This document shows positions 12,140-24,196 of a stretch of DNA of 64,000 nt, piece by piece. The notes beneath the pieces are model-generated. The model saw only the letters and a list, made by a program, of their open reading frames with translations. It made no database searches and had not been told where the DNA came from. The DNA comes from Lanius collurio (lineage: Eukaryota; Chordata; Aves; Passeriformes; Laniidae), in contig JACBWW010000050.1 of the NCBI GenBank assembly GCA_020086605.1, positions 3,221,516-3,285,515 of the forward strand, read 5' to 3'. The position numbers and the translations under genes were made by a program. Every line of letters begins with the position of its first letter. Position 1 is the stretch's first letter.

Positions 12140-13139
12140 GTACAGTCAGTACTCTGAATTTTAAAGCATGTTCCATACTTTGGGTGACATTATTTTGCTC
12201 TGCTAACCAGTAAGATTTTAAAGCTCTGTTTGGATTGCATGTGGAGGCTCTGGTGTTTCTGCACTACCTTTTACAGCCTTGCATTTGGTATCTCCCAAGG
12301 TGCAGGTGAGAAGGGGCTCCAGCTGGCTCTGCTGAGGTGAGAGCTCCTCTTCAGGAGGAGTGTGGTGTGGGAGAACCTCTCCTGCTCTGGGGTGGACACA
12401 TTTGCAGGGGAACAGAAGCAAACCCTCAGAGCAGGCTCTGCTGGGAGGTTAAACAAGAATGTCCATAGATAATTGCCTGCAGAAGGAGTTTGCTGGCCAT
12501 TCCAGCAGCAGGATGTGAGCAGAGCTTTTCACTCACAGCTGCCAGATCCCCTCCAATGAAAAACACTCTTAAGTTTTCCAATTTGCACATGAAAAAGTTG
12601 AGGTACTAAATCAATAGCTTTGTCCATCTTGTACAGACAGACTTCTGTTGTTTCAGAGAGATCCAGAAGGTAAAAGATTGCAGCCAAGCAGGTGTTTTTC
12701 TACCTGGAAGTTGTAGATTTTGCTGTGGTTTTGGCAGTCAGTTCTGGTTTTTTTTCTAAAATATTACTAAATTCTAAAATTTCTGAATTTTTTTTGTACA
12801 TTAAATTCATGTAGAATATTCAGCAGAATATTCTATCATGTAGAATTCATTCTGTTCACGAAGAATGAATGATTGCCTTAGACAAAGCCATTTCCCTTCC
12901 CCTTCCTTGTTGCTGTTTCCACCTCTTGCTGATTCCTACAAATGGTGGAGTTGTCATAGCAAGCAGAAAAAATATTCTGCCTTTGGGGTATAAAAATACA
13001 TGTTCCCGTTCCCCAGATCAATTCTGTGGTGATACAAACTCCTATTCAAATAATAATTTGGATGACTGTTAAATATAGCTGCTTAGGTACTGGAGCTCAG
13101 TATTGTGAGTAATTCACATTTTAAAAAGGTACAAAATTA

Positions 13140-13540
13140 GGGAACCAGAGGGAGCTTTGAACCAATGACAGTGATTGCTCCCTAATCTTGGAGGGCTCCA
13201 GAGGGCTCCAGGAGACAGTTCCTGCACCAGTCTGTGAAAAGAATAACCAAGACAATGCAGGTAATTGTGGGCTTGTCACTTTGATACCAGCTAAGTGAAA
13301 AATGATGGAATAATTCAGTTTTTTCAAGAACTAAATGTGAGAATTGTGTTATAATGAGGCCCTGTGAGATTATTGAAAAGAGATCATGACAAGCTAACAC
13401 AAAACCCCAGAAGTACAGGTTTTATAGGTGAAGGTGTTCTGATGGAAATTCTGTACCTCCTGTAGCCTGCCATGCTAAGAATGTAAAAAATGCTGGACAA
13501 ATTAAGGAGCATGAACAAGATACACATTAAGGAGTTAAAG
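13140..13540 (+). pseudogene. Old CR1-type LINE ORF2 fossil (reverse transcriptase)
   Basis: Translating with several stops and shifts gives a faint CR1-like reverse-transcriptase pattern: PVFEKNNQDNAGNCGLVTL then IPAK, matching the family segment PIFKKG...GNYRPVSLTS.PGK, followed by DHDKLTQ where SCLTNL is usual. It is much more decayed than the copy at 14128, with stop codons in the middle. Limits are approximate and the match is from memory of the family. Confidence 0.5.
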
Positions 13541-14127
13541 ACTGGCTAGCAGGTTCCTAAACACCAGCACTGGGTTTCAGTCAAGGCATTATGAAAATCC
13601 TTTGTTCATTCCCTGTACTCTGGTTAGTCCCCTGAAAAAAAACCCAGAAAATCCTGTCTCACGAAGCTCTCTTGGTAACACAGAGGAAAAGGGGATGGTA
13701 AATGATGAGGTGTAAAGGATGTGTAGATGGATGAACCTTGTGTAGGAACAGTTTGACTTGAGCAACTCATTTTTTTGCAGCTGCTTTTAGTTACAGTGTC
13801 CAGAATTAAAGACAACTATTCTACATTGGAAAGAATCTGTAAAGTTCTGTGAGGATGATGGAAGAATTTGGGAGCATTCTTTGGAAAGAAAAACTCTTTT
13901 CCATGAAGGCATAGCTCATATTTTGTTTCATGAAGAACAAATAAAGAAGTGAATCTGTCTGAACTGGAAGCAGCTTAGAGGAGTCCAGCAGGCAGCTTCC
14001 CAGGGGCTCAGACCTCAGACCTTCCTGGGTCATTTCCTTTCTGTAGGAAATGTGAAGAATCCTGCATGTTTCCTAAATCTGGGAGCTTTCCTTGCTCTCA
14101 AGGCCTCAACTGCTCCTGCAGAGAAAG

Positions 14128-15152
14128 CTGCTGTAGCTGTTGGTTCTCTTTTCTTGAAGGACCTTGAAGCTCAGAGTGGTGCATCCTTGACAAAGTCAGG
14201 GAGAAGTGCCAGGAGCCCTGCACGGATGAACAAGATGCTCCTGGATAAACACAAACACAAAAGGAAGCCTGCAGAGGGTGGAAGCAAGGGCAGGGAGTCT
14301 GGTAGGAATACAGAGAAATTGTCCAAGCAGACAGAGATCAGGTTTGGGAAGCTGATAGAATTAAATCTGGCTGTGAAGGGCAACAAGAAAAGACTCCACA
14401 GGTACATCTGTGATGAAACTAAGACTGGAGAAAATGTGGAAAGGAAAGGGCAAACCTGCTCACTTGGGACATGGAGAAGGCTGAGATACTTGGTGATTTT
14501 TTGCCTCCATTTTCACTGGCAGGTGCTCCAGCATCACTGCTGAGGTCACAGGGACAGGGACAATGAAAACCTGCCCCATGAGGGAGGTGGGGTTGGAGAT
14601 GATCCAAGGAGCCTGAAAGGCCCTGGGATCTGATGAGAAGCAGCTGTGGGTCCTGGGGGGGCTGGCACATGAAGTTGCTGAGCTGCTCTGCACCCTGTTT
14701 GAGGGCCTGGGCATCCTGTGAAGTCCCACTGAGTGAAAATGGGGAACCACAACCCCCATTTGTAAAAAGGCAAGAAGGGAAGGCTCCAGGGAGACCTCAG
14801 AGCCCCTTCCTGTGCCTTAAGGGGCTCCCAAAGAGCTGAAGAGGGACTTTGGGGAAGAGCCTGGAATAATAGGACAAGGGGGAATGGCTCCCCACTGCCA
14901 GAGGACAGGGTCAGATGGGATATTAGAAAAAAAATTCTTTTCCTGTGAGGGTGGTGAAGCCCTGGCACAAGTTGCCCAGAGCAGCTGTGGCTGCCCCATC
15001 CCTGCATCTCTGGAAGTCCTCAAGGCCAGGTTTGATGAGGTTTGGAACGAGCTGGTCTAGTGGAAGGTGTCCCTGCCCATGGCAGGGGGTGGAATTGGAT
15101 GAACTTTGGGGTCCTCTCCATCCCAAACCATTCTGGGATTCTGTGATCTTCG
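14128..15152 (+). pseudogene. CR1 LINE with ORF2 remnant, internally deleted
   Basis: The open frame 14052-14543 is not a host gene: from about 14128 it reads as CR1 ORF2, with SPARMNKMLLDKHKHKRKP and LIELNLAVKGNKKRLHRYI matching the CR1 linker before the reverse transcriptase. After a frameshift near 14450 it continues as WDMEKAEILGDF in another frame with a stop at 14573-14575, then as GGLAHEVAELLCTLFEGLG. Near 14780 the sequence jumps from early reverse transcriptase straight to the CR1 3' region (GGCTCCAGGGAGACCTCAG), losing most of ORF2. It ends at CCATTCTGGGATTCTGTGAT. The broken ORF cannot make a functional protein. Confidence 0.85.
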
Positions 15153-18100
15153 ATCAGAGACCTCTCCATGTGTCCATCAAGTTTAGGGCTGCTCTTCCTG
15201 TGAAGCATTTTGTGTTTACCTGGAGTAGGATGACCTCTGTCACTTGGCCACTTTCTCTTGCTAGAACATGTTGTGCATAGCAGCTTTGCAGTCAATTTTT
15301 AATTCCCTGCTCCAAACAGCTTTGTCTCATCAGCACTCTTTGTTACTGTGCTATTTTTGTGTGTTCTTTAGGGTTTGTGAATATTTGCAGCACGTCTTTC
15401 TGCAGGGTTCTGTGAGTGACCTCACCTTTCTTCTCTGGGTGAGAACTGGCTGTTTATTCCTACCTTTTGCTTTCTCTCCTTTAATCAATCATAAGGGGAC
15501 ATTCTATAGCAGCTCAGTTCCCTAAAAAGCCCTTGGGTGGGGATCTTGTTGAAGAATTCATAAAAACCCTGGTAATCTTACTGACTCCCTCATTCTTTTA
15601 CGTGCTCATTGGTTCAAAGAAGGATTTGGGAAGCTTTGCTTTCTGGTAGAACAGCCATATCCAGTCTCCAACATGGAATTGTCCATCAGTTTACTGATTA
15701 CACTTAAAGGGTTTGTACCTGCCTGCCAGTGTTGAGATCTGACACACCTGCTGTGGAGATTCCCAGGCAGAAACTTTTCCTTCATCCTCACACAGTTTTC
15801 TTAAATATCTGTGGCTGTGACAGATGTTTGGGTCTGACTGGACCCTGAGTGTGTGACTGCTAAACTGTTTTATCCAGTGTGTGGATTTTCAAGAAATATT
15901 GTTCAAAACTTAATTAATTTGCTTATAAACTTGTCATTCCATTGGGAATAAAAAGTAATCATCTGCATTGAAAGTAATAATGGGGCAGCTTTATATTTCT
16001 AGAATAACTTTTTGCCAGATGTGCTGGGTACTCGTGCCCTTCTTCTAATGTGAAAGCAAGAAGTTTGAAGAATGGGATTATTGAATATGGCTGGGAAAGG
16101 TCTGTCCTCAAGTGGGAGGGTAAAAAGCTGAAGAGCATTTTCTTCATTCCCCACTGAAATGAGAGATGATCTGAGCTGTCAGATGAAAAGGGAAATCATT
16201 AAAAGCTCACTGCCTCATTTTAACGGGTCTGTCGGGTTTTGTTCCATCTTTTAATCTCCTCTTCAGAACAGTAGGAAATCAGGAAAGATGGAAACTTTTT
16301 CTGTTGCAGAACATTTATGTGACAAAGTGCCTAAAAATAAACTGCAGGACTGACAACGGTGATAAGGAATGAAAAGAGTTTCAGATTCTGGACTGGAGAT
16401 TTCACTTGAGGACACCACTTCAGCTGGATTTTCACAGAGCAAATTCTGGGGAATCTTTGGGAAAACTGCTGCTTCTGGCATGCTTTCTGCTTAAATCCTC
16501 TGCAAATTCTAGCTCTATTTAAAGAGCTCACCTCAGGGTTACAGTGCATAACTGAGCAGTGCTTTTCTCCCTGCTCCATGCATGCTCACAGCTCCATGCT
16601 CCAGGGAATCAGAGCACTTGGCAGAATTAATCCTCTCGACTCTCTGGAGTGTGTTCAGTGTAGAATTTAACACCCTACTTGTTTTCCCTAATTTTCTTAT
16701 TAAAGTAACTCCTGTTGAACAACCAACCACTGTGACTTTAATGGAGAGAAGGAAAATCAGGTTTGCTCGTGCTGGTACTGGGCAGACTGGGAAAACAGGC
16801 ACAGTGCTCCCCTGTTTTACAGAAGATGGTTGAGTTACCTCTCAGACATTCAGAGTTGGTGTCAGTGTTTCTCAGGAAGCCCCAGGCCTCACAGAAGGAC
16901 ACCAATCATTTGAATCAGGACCTATTGTGTTACTGAATATTCACCCCTTGGTGATGAGGTTGGTGGGGTTTTTTCCCAATCCCAGTCTCCCTTGGCTGAA
17001 GGTTGGAGGTGCAGGGTCAGTGTGATAGCTGGCTTGCTGTGAGACCAAACACTGTGTTTTAGTTGTTGTTGCAGTGGCTGGGTTTTGGTGGCCACGTTGG
17101 CAGAGGGAATAACAAACTGCTTTTAGCAATGCTGGCTCTGATTGGGCTCCTTATGGGGTGTTTCAGCTTTTGTTGCTGAGTACTGAAATAGGAAAATATC
17201 TTTTGATTTGCTCTTCTGTAACCAGTAACTTCTATGCCCATGGTGAGCTGTGAGTGATGGGTTGTGCTTCAGCAGAGCTGCTGCTTAGTGCTGGCCTGTA
17301 AGCTGAAAGTCTCATTTTCATACTTTTTTTTGCATTTTCATTTCCATTTCATTGCAGCATGCCTTTTCTGATAGTCACCTCTTCTCACTGTGCATGCATT
17401 CTTCCACATTTTTCAATCCTTAGATTTACAAATGGGAAGTTTCAGTATTTGTCCAGGCGTAATTATTTGTCCAAGAGCAGATCTCTTTTGTTCCTGCAGA
17501 AATCTATTTGCCAATTCTGGGATAAACACAATCAGCTCAGAATTATTCCTCATCTATTTTTAATTGTTCATTTTCTTTGCTTCTGGGTTGAAGAGCAGTG
17601 CTAGTAAATATTGTTATGTTGTTTCATGCAAAGGATTTTTAATGTTGTCTTCTTCCATTTACATATTAATGAGGATCCTTCTCTGTGCATGTATTTGCAG
17701 TTAATGCAGAAATTCCTGCTGTAATGTCACACAAACTCAATGCTGCACCCCTGGGAATGCTTTCAGACTGCTGGTCTTAGAATAAACTTAGGGATGGAGT
17801 TTTAAATTGTACTATTACTAAAATGATTTAGCAACTGAGCATGTAATAAAATACCTTCTTGGGTGAAAAGTCTGCCTCAAAGTACGGATATTTCCTGAGA
17901 CAATCTGAGTTTCAGACAGCACACAAGTCACTTAAATCTGCTAAAGGAGACTTCAGCACAGAGCTCTGTCTGTACTGAGCACTGAGGAGCATCCCTTGGT
18001 CATTTCCCAGAGATCACAGAGAGGCAAACCCTCTGCTCTTCCACACTTAAATCTGCTGGGCCTCACAGACAGCACTTACAGACATCCCAAATCTGAGTTT

Positions 18101-19880
18101 TCAGTTCAGCCACCTTTCCCTTTCTCTTTTAAATGCTACATACTTGGAATTTTTTTAATTCTGATCTTGGAAGGTTCTCCTCTGTTAATTATTTTGGAGA
18201 AGAATTACAGCCCAGCCCTGGGTTCTTGGTTCACTTCCCCAGCATGCAGGTGGTTCTCTGTCATGGCTTTGAGAAGACTCTGCTGCCAAGGAATTCACTT
18301 CCTAATGGTGAGGTACTAATAACTGCATAGTAATTCTTCTCTTCAGAGTGAGGATAACTATTAACTTAATTCTGTGAGATCTTCATTTAGTGAAAATGAA
18401 GGAAAACAGACTTCAAGTCAGAACCTTCATTAAACCCCGTGTATGAGACAGAGAATATTTAAAATCTCAGTGAACTGGGGAATTGTAATTGGAAGTTCCT
18501 CAAGAGCTTAGGAGAATAGTAAGTTAAAAGACTGGGACATGGGAAAAATCCCATCCTCTTGAAATTGTGAAGTTACAATGACTGCAGTGGAAATAGGGGA
18601 TTTGGGATTTTGCCTTGTTTTTGTAATTCATGTGGAAAGAGAAAGTTAATGCTCCTCAGTTCCTTAGAAGCATCAGTCTTAAATAGTTAAGCTTAGATCT
18701 TTAGTTAATGAGATTATATTACAGTAGTATCTGTAGGCAGCATCCTTATTTTTGAGGTTATTCTGGTTAATTACATCATATTTCAGCACTATCAAATCCC
18801 ATAGGTTGCTTAAAAATAAAGCAGTATAATTGGAAATGTAATGTGCATTAAGCTTCCAGAGTCTCTTTGCATTGGGTAGATGCAATGAAATAATGTAGAT
18901 TTTAGAGACTTCATTAAAAAGAAAAGCTTTAGTTGTCAGGATTATCATGTTTTGACTTAAGGACAGACTCTTTCTTTGATCTGGTTCTGATGCAGAACTG
19001 AAGTTTGTGTCCAAGTATGTGAGAACAGCTGCTTGTCACGATCACATTTTGGGAAAGGACCTGGTGGAAGTGAATTTCAAAAAGCAAGTGGATCAAGCAG
19101 TTAATTTTTTTCATGATTTTTGGTTGCTTCAAAGGTTTTTTAATGATCCCATCCTTTTGCTGGGGCCATTGGACATTTTTTCTGCTTTAAAGGCAGTGTC
19201 CACTAATTAATTTCATATTTTTGTTTAAACCAAATTATCCAGTACTAGCTGATTTGTAGTTCCATGGATCAACCTTTTTAGAAAATTTCAGTTGTTTCAT
19301 TTCTTCTCTTTTATCAGGCAGTTAGTGGTTTACCAGCTTCCTTCCCCCCTCAAGCTTTTTGAGTGAATACCTTCTGTTCTTAATAAATTTTCTGTAATTT
19401 TATTCCCTTTAATTTATTATCACTTCTGATACTCAGTTGGACACGGGTCCTTCCACACATTTCCTGTTAGCAATGGTTCCAGCAGGATGACAAACCTGGG
19501 ATTCTTCTGCAGTAACCACAGGGGAAGTTCATGGGGATGTTTTGCTGGAGCTTCAATACAATTTTCTTACATTGACCATGCATTTTCCAAGCAGAGACGT
19601 TGCCTTCCAGCTCTGAAAGTGTTTGAAATGAATTTATTACAAGCTCAAATGTGTTTAGGAAGTTGATTATGAGAAACTTTGCTGTTGTTCCTTCATGTAT
19701 TTAATTGCAGAGTGGGGATTTGATTTTTGTACCCTCCTCATTTTCCCTCTTCTGCTGTGACTTCAACTTCTTTCAGAATCTCAAAAGAAGTGTGTTTTCA
19801 TTTCTTACAACTTCCTGTACTTTTCAATCTGTGGCCCTTTTGCAAGCTGTTTGTTTTCTCCAGTGTGTTGGTTTCTCAAT

Positions 19881-19970
19881 ACTTTATTTGTTTATTTATT
19901 TATATATTTTATATATGTTTACTTACTTATTTACTTACTTAATTGTTTGTTTATCTATTTCTATTTTTAG
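19881..19970 (+). repeat. TTTA/ACTT tetranucleotide microsatellite
   Basis: Degenerate runs of TTTA followed by TATATA and ACTT repeats over about 90 bases. The hydrophobic open frames across it are low-complexity artefacts. Confidence 0.85.
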
Positions 19971-21751
19971 CATATTATTCACTGTAATGCTTCTCACACC
20001 AGAGAACCCCCAGGCAGTGATAATTTGATGTTCATTTTTCAGCCTAGATTTTTTTTTTAAAGGAAATTAGAAATGTTTTTATATAGTGTGACGAAATCCT
20101 GAATCAGATTTTTCATTTGTAATTCTGCACATCTGTTTCTAAGCAGAGCTGGCCTATCAAAACCAGGAGTAACACAGCATTTAGGAAAGCTTCAGGGACA
20201 AGGTGTTGGGCATCTGTAAACTGATAGATCTGGGGAAAAACAGATAAAGATTCATGATGGGGATTAACCAGTGGATGGTTCTAGTTAATCACAGAAAGTA
20301 TTAATGTAAGCATTTAGAGTAACTTCTGTTAATTTAGTACTTAGTAGCTAATTAACTATTTTATAGAGAACATCCTTTTTTTTCCAGTTGAATTCTGTAT
20401 CTGCCTTTGTCCCCTTCTCAGGTTAGCTGTTATATTTGACTTTTGTGACTGGCAAGCAGATTGCAATGGTTCATTAAACAGATTTCAGTGATTTCTGGGA
20501 TTTTCTTGTCCACTGAAACTGAGCAATTATGAGCAAATATAACTGGGGTTCTTTTCACTCAGCTCCTAACTAATCCCATCGAACAGCTCACAGAGGAGTT
20601 GTGAGCAGTGCAGACAAAGGGCAAAGAGCTGCAGGTCCCAGGGCAGCTTTTCCCAAAGGAAATGTTGGGCTGAATTGTTCTGAAACAGTGACCTTTGGTG
20701 GAATACTCAGGCTGCTCTCACAGAAATCCTGCCTTCCAGAGTCATTTCAGAATTCCTCACTAATACTACATTCTCCCCATCACCATGAAAAAGTGATTTA
20801 AAGACTTGAACTGTGCTTTGTTCTTCATTTCAGCATTTCTGCAGAATTAATTTGCAGTGTTGTTCATGCTGTGGCTGGAAAAGAGGCACATTTTTTGGAC
20901 AGGCAGCAGATCCACCTTTGGAATACCATGGAACAGCCCCAGTTGGGGGTGGGTTTGGCTCCCTGGGAACCCTGACCGTGCTTATTCCCATGTTTATTTA
21001 GTTATTTATCACTTTGAGCTGTGATTGTGGCCTTCTGGGCAAAGGGGATCTTCTGATCCTTGCAGCTCCTTTGTCCCCCTGGCTCTGCCCTTTGCTCTGC
21101 TGTTCCCTGGCTGTAACCTCGGTGCCTCTCAGGGTGTCTCTCCCTCTGATGTCAGTCCTGCTGCTGCTTAAACTTCCTCGAGTCTCCTCAAATTCTTAAC
21201 ATCCTCTGGCATCTCTTTAAAGACAGTATCTGTCTTCTCACCTCGGCAAAGTAAAGGGGAAGGAAAGGTTGGTTATTTTAGTTTGGGGATTTTTTAAGAG
21301 TAAGAAAAAGCATGTCTGTCATGCCATAGGAAAATGAGTGTTTTTTCATTCTTCAGCATAACAAGGGCATGGAAAAACTGTTTCTGATGAAATCTTTGGG
21401 TTAGGGTAGTTCTCAGCAGTTTTCTAACCTTCAGTCTTATACTTCCATCATGTCAGAACTTGTTTTTCCAAAAACAAACACTCATTCTCCCCACAGCACA
21501 AACTTCCCTGGTTTTCATCTTATATTGGTGAAGTTCTATCATTACTCACTTGAGCAGAATTATCCTTGATTTAAGTGAAGGGAAATTGCATCCAACTTTT
21601 TCCTTGCTGAGTGAAAAATGAAAATAATAATTTACATCTACAGCATCTGTGGAGGGTTGAGAGTGACCTGGGGGTTCTTTTAGAAAAGCCCTGAAAGCAC
21701 AAGAGTGTTACACTTTTACCTCCATTATTATTTTAGCTGGAGTAATGTTAC

Positions 21752-22092
21752 ATAGAGAATCATGGAACAGTTTGGGTTGGAAAAGACTTAAAAAAGTTCA
21801 TCTCATTCCACCCCCAGCCATGGGCAGGGACACCTTCCCCTCTCCCAGGTTGCTCCAAGCCCCATCCAGCCTGGCCTTGGGCACTGCCAGGGATCCAGGG
21901 GCAGCCCCAGCTGCTCTGGGCACCCTGTGCCAGGGCCTGCCCACCCTCACAGGGAGGAATTTCATCCCAATATCCCCTCTAACCCTGTCCTCTGTCCATG
22001 GGGAGCCATTCCATGTGTCCTCTCCCTCCAGTTCCTGATGGAATATATCCCTTCAACGTCCTTGTAGGCTCCTTCAGGTCCTGGCAGGAAGT
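21752..22092 (-). repeat. CR1 LINE fragment abutting an exon
   Basis: Inverted CR1: AGAATCATGGAACAGTTTGG, CCATGGGCAGGGACACCTTC, CTGCTCTGGGCACCCTGTGC, CCTTCAGGTCCTGGCAGGA. Only some 84 bases separate it from the glutamine-finger exon at 22176. Confidence 0.94.
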
Positions 22093-22175
22093 ATCCTGCA
22101 TAGCCCACTGATGAGAGCACACTTTGGTAATGCCTGTATGCATTTTAAATCCTGTTGGCCTTTTCTTTTCTCTAG

Positions 22176-22250
22176 GCCTATTCTGTCTACGACGAAGACA
22201 TTGGCTATTGCCAGGGACAGTCCTTCCTTGCAGCTGTGCTTCTGCTTCAT
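22176..22250 (+). CDS. RABGAP1L: RABGAP1L internal exon, TBC domain with glutamine finger
   Basis: The exon encodes 25 residues, AYSVYDEDIGYCQGQS followed by FLAAVLLLH. The acceptor is TTTTCTTTTCTCTAG and the donor CAT|GTGAGT, phase 0 on both sides. Y-C-Q at 22206-22214 is the TBC YxQ motif; its glutamine (22212-22214) is the dual-finger residue that replaces the glutamine of the Rab. VYDEDIGY matches RABGAP1L, whereas I recall RABGAP1 having VYDEEIGY, so this exon helps separate the paralogues. The 3' end of an inverted CR1 element stops only about 84 bases upstream of the acceptor, leaving a short but intact native branch-point and pyrimidine region. Confidence 0.95.
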
Positions 22251-23641
22251 GTGAGTTCACTGCAAAATGAAAGCTTGGATATTTGAAACCAACGCAGCTG
22301 GAAAATCAGCAGTGCTGCAGCCATGCTGTTGGACAGATATTTACTGTTGTTTATTTGCCCATATTAATTTTCCTCTTGTTGCTTTTTGGTTGTAGAGATT
22401 AATGGCTTCTGGCTTCATGAATGTAGATCTCCTTTATCTGGGAGAAATCTGTTAAAATCCCAAGGTCTTCTGTGTCAAAACCTGAAGTTGGTTTGTTGCA
22501 TATTAATGTTTATTTTCATTCAGTTGTCACCTAAGGGAGCTCCCTTTGTGTTCATGGGGAGTTGAACTCTGGGAGGCATTCTCAGGGCAGCTCATCACAG
22601 CAGGTAGTCTCACTAATTTTTTGGGAGACTTTTCCTCCTGGGGACATTATATAATATCTTCTGAGGGAAGGCTGATTTTAAACCCTGATATTTTAGTCTG
22701 TAATCCAAAACTGCACAAACTTTGATCTGGGTAATGTCCAGATAAATAAATACTGTTTTTTATAGGTGCAGGATGCTTCATATCTGATGTCTCAGCAGAT
22801 TCCAGCAGCATATTTATTGAGATAAAGTCTACCTGAATAAGCCACCCCAAAGCTCAACCACAGTTCTTAGTCAGGCTCTTGTCTGCTTTTTCTCTCAGGT
22901 TTTAATTAGTAAATTATCAATCAGGATTGATTGATAAAGCACCTTTTAAAGTGTGGGCTCGAGACAGCTGCTGGTGGTGTGTATGTTATACACACATTTC
23001 CTAGAGTATTTGGAACTCAAATTCAGATTAAATTGTAATTCCTAGTGAGAGCTGTGACTCCTTGAAATCCTGAGAAACATGATTCAGAGAACAGTGTTGC
23101 AGAGAAGCTGTAGATCTTTTAAGAATAAACCTGTTATTAGTCCCATTATTGCAGTCTAACATACACTGTAAGATAGCTTATCTAATGGTTATTTTACAAT
23201 TAATTTTTTACCCAAAGCAGGATTTTGAAGTTCCACTGGAGAAATAAGCCATTTTCAATACCAGAGGTGTTTAGAAATGGGTGGGTGTCACATTCTTAAC
23301 ATTTGACTGCTGCTTCAGCTCCTCTGCCTTTGTTCTGTGCTGTCATTACCACAGAGAATCAACTCTGTTTGTGGTGTTTCTGGAGCTGGGAGAAATTGCC
23401 CTGTACACAGGGAATGCTAAATGGAAGTTACACTCATTTTAATATGTCCTTTATAACATTTGGTTTCATCATAGGTTATTAAAGGGAAATGCTCAGAGAA
23501 GGGGGGAGCAAGGCAGTCTCAGTGAGCACAGCTGTAATTTGGGAGCTTCCTAAGATGTCCTCAAATTCTCCAAACAGTCTGTAGGCTGGGAATGTTTTTC
23601 TGTCTCTGCATGGATTTCTTTCCTTTTTTTTTCTGGGACAG

Positions 23642-23786
23642 TGTTGTGGTTTGACACAGAAGTGGTTTTTTGCACAAAAGTCCTTCTGAGAGTCTTTGAA
23701 ATTTGTGCCTGCTTTGTTTTCTCCTAATTCCTATGTCACAGAGGGAAAATAAGTGAGTAAGAGATGATATGAACTAAACCCCTACA
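23642..23786. mobile_element. 145-bp LTR-like element with 5-bp target duplication
   Basis: Starts TGTTGTGGTTT and ends AAACCCCTACA, imperfect terminal inverted repeats with the TG...CA ends of LTRs. It is flanked on both sides by GACAG (23637-23641 and 23787-23791), a perfect 5-bp target site duplication. The right two-thirds recur at about 25386-25472. 145 bases is very short for an LTR, so this is either an internally deleted solo LTR or a small non-autonomous element; orientation is unknown. Confidence 0.72.
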
Positions 23787-24170
23787 GACAGGTTATCCCT
23801 TCTCTTCCATGGGGATAGGTTTCAGGGATGCTTGGGTAGCCTGAACCTCCATCCTCTGTTTTTGTGATTTTGGTTCTTTGGTGAAATTCCCATCAAGGGC
23901 ATGCAGGTAATTTCTAATCACAGGGAAGCAATTTGCCAGCTCTAATAATTGTACTCCAAGTCTCACAGTATTTGACATTTTTTTCTTGACTGTTTTTCAG
24001 AGCCATTGTCTGTGGCAGGGAGGGGAAAAAAATAAACAACATCTCAAATTTCGCTCAAAAAAATTACAAATTTCTGGCTTTTGTGATTTCAAAGAATAGA
24101 CTACAAAGGGCAAAGATCTAAATACTAAAAATGAGGATGGCAATGCCCCAAATTTGTGTTCTGCTTAAAT

Positions 24171-24196
24171 AAAAAAAAAAAAAAAAAAAAAAAAAA
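24171..24196 (+). repeat. A26 homopolymer
   Basis: An uninterrupted run of 26 A preceded by CTTAAAT. No retrocopy body is seen upstream, so it is treated as simple sequence. Confidence 0.9.

Larger units (their letters stand above)
12140..22175 (+). other. RABGAP1L intron, 10.0 kb
   Basis: Lies between the two catalytic exons. It contains CR1 ORF2 remnants at 13140-13540 and 14128-15152, a TTTA-rich microsatellite (19881-19970) and an inverted CR1 next to the 3' splice site (21752-22092). I see nothing specific in 12140-13140, 13540-14128, 15152-19880 and 19971-21750. No RNA gene was recognised. Confidence 0.75.

Noticed and set aside
14052..14543. A 163-codon lysine-rich open frame as a host gene
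   Set aside because: Its C-terminal two-thirds is CR1 ORF2, with frameshift and stop just after; no host protein is recognised.
24171..24196. The A26 run as the tail of a processed retrocopy
   Set aside because: No gene-like body or target duplication upstream, and CR1, the main avian LINE, does not use poly(A) tails.
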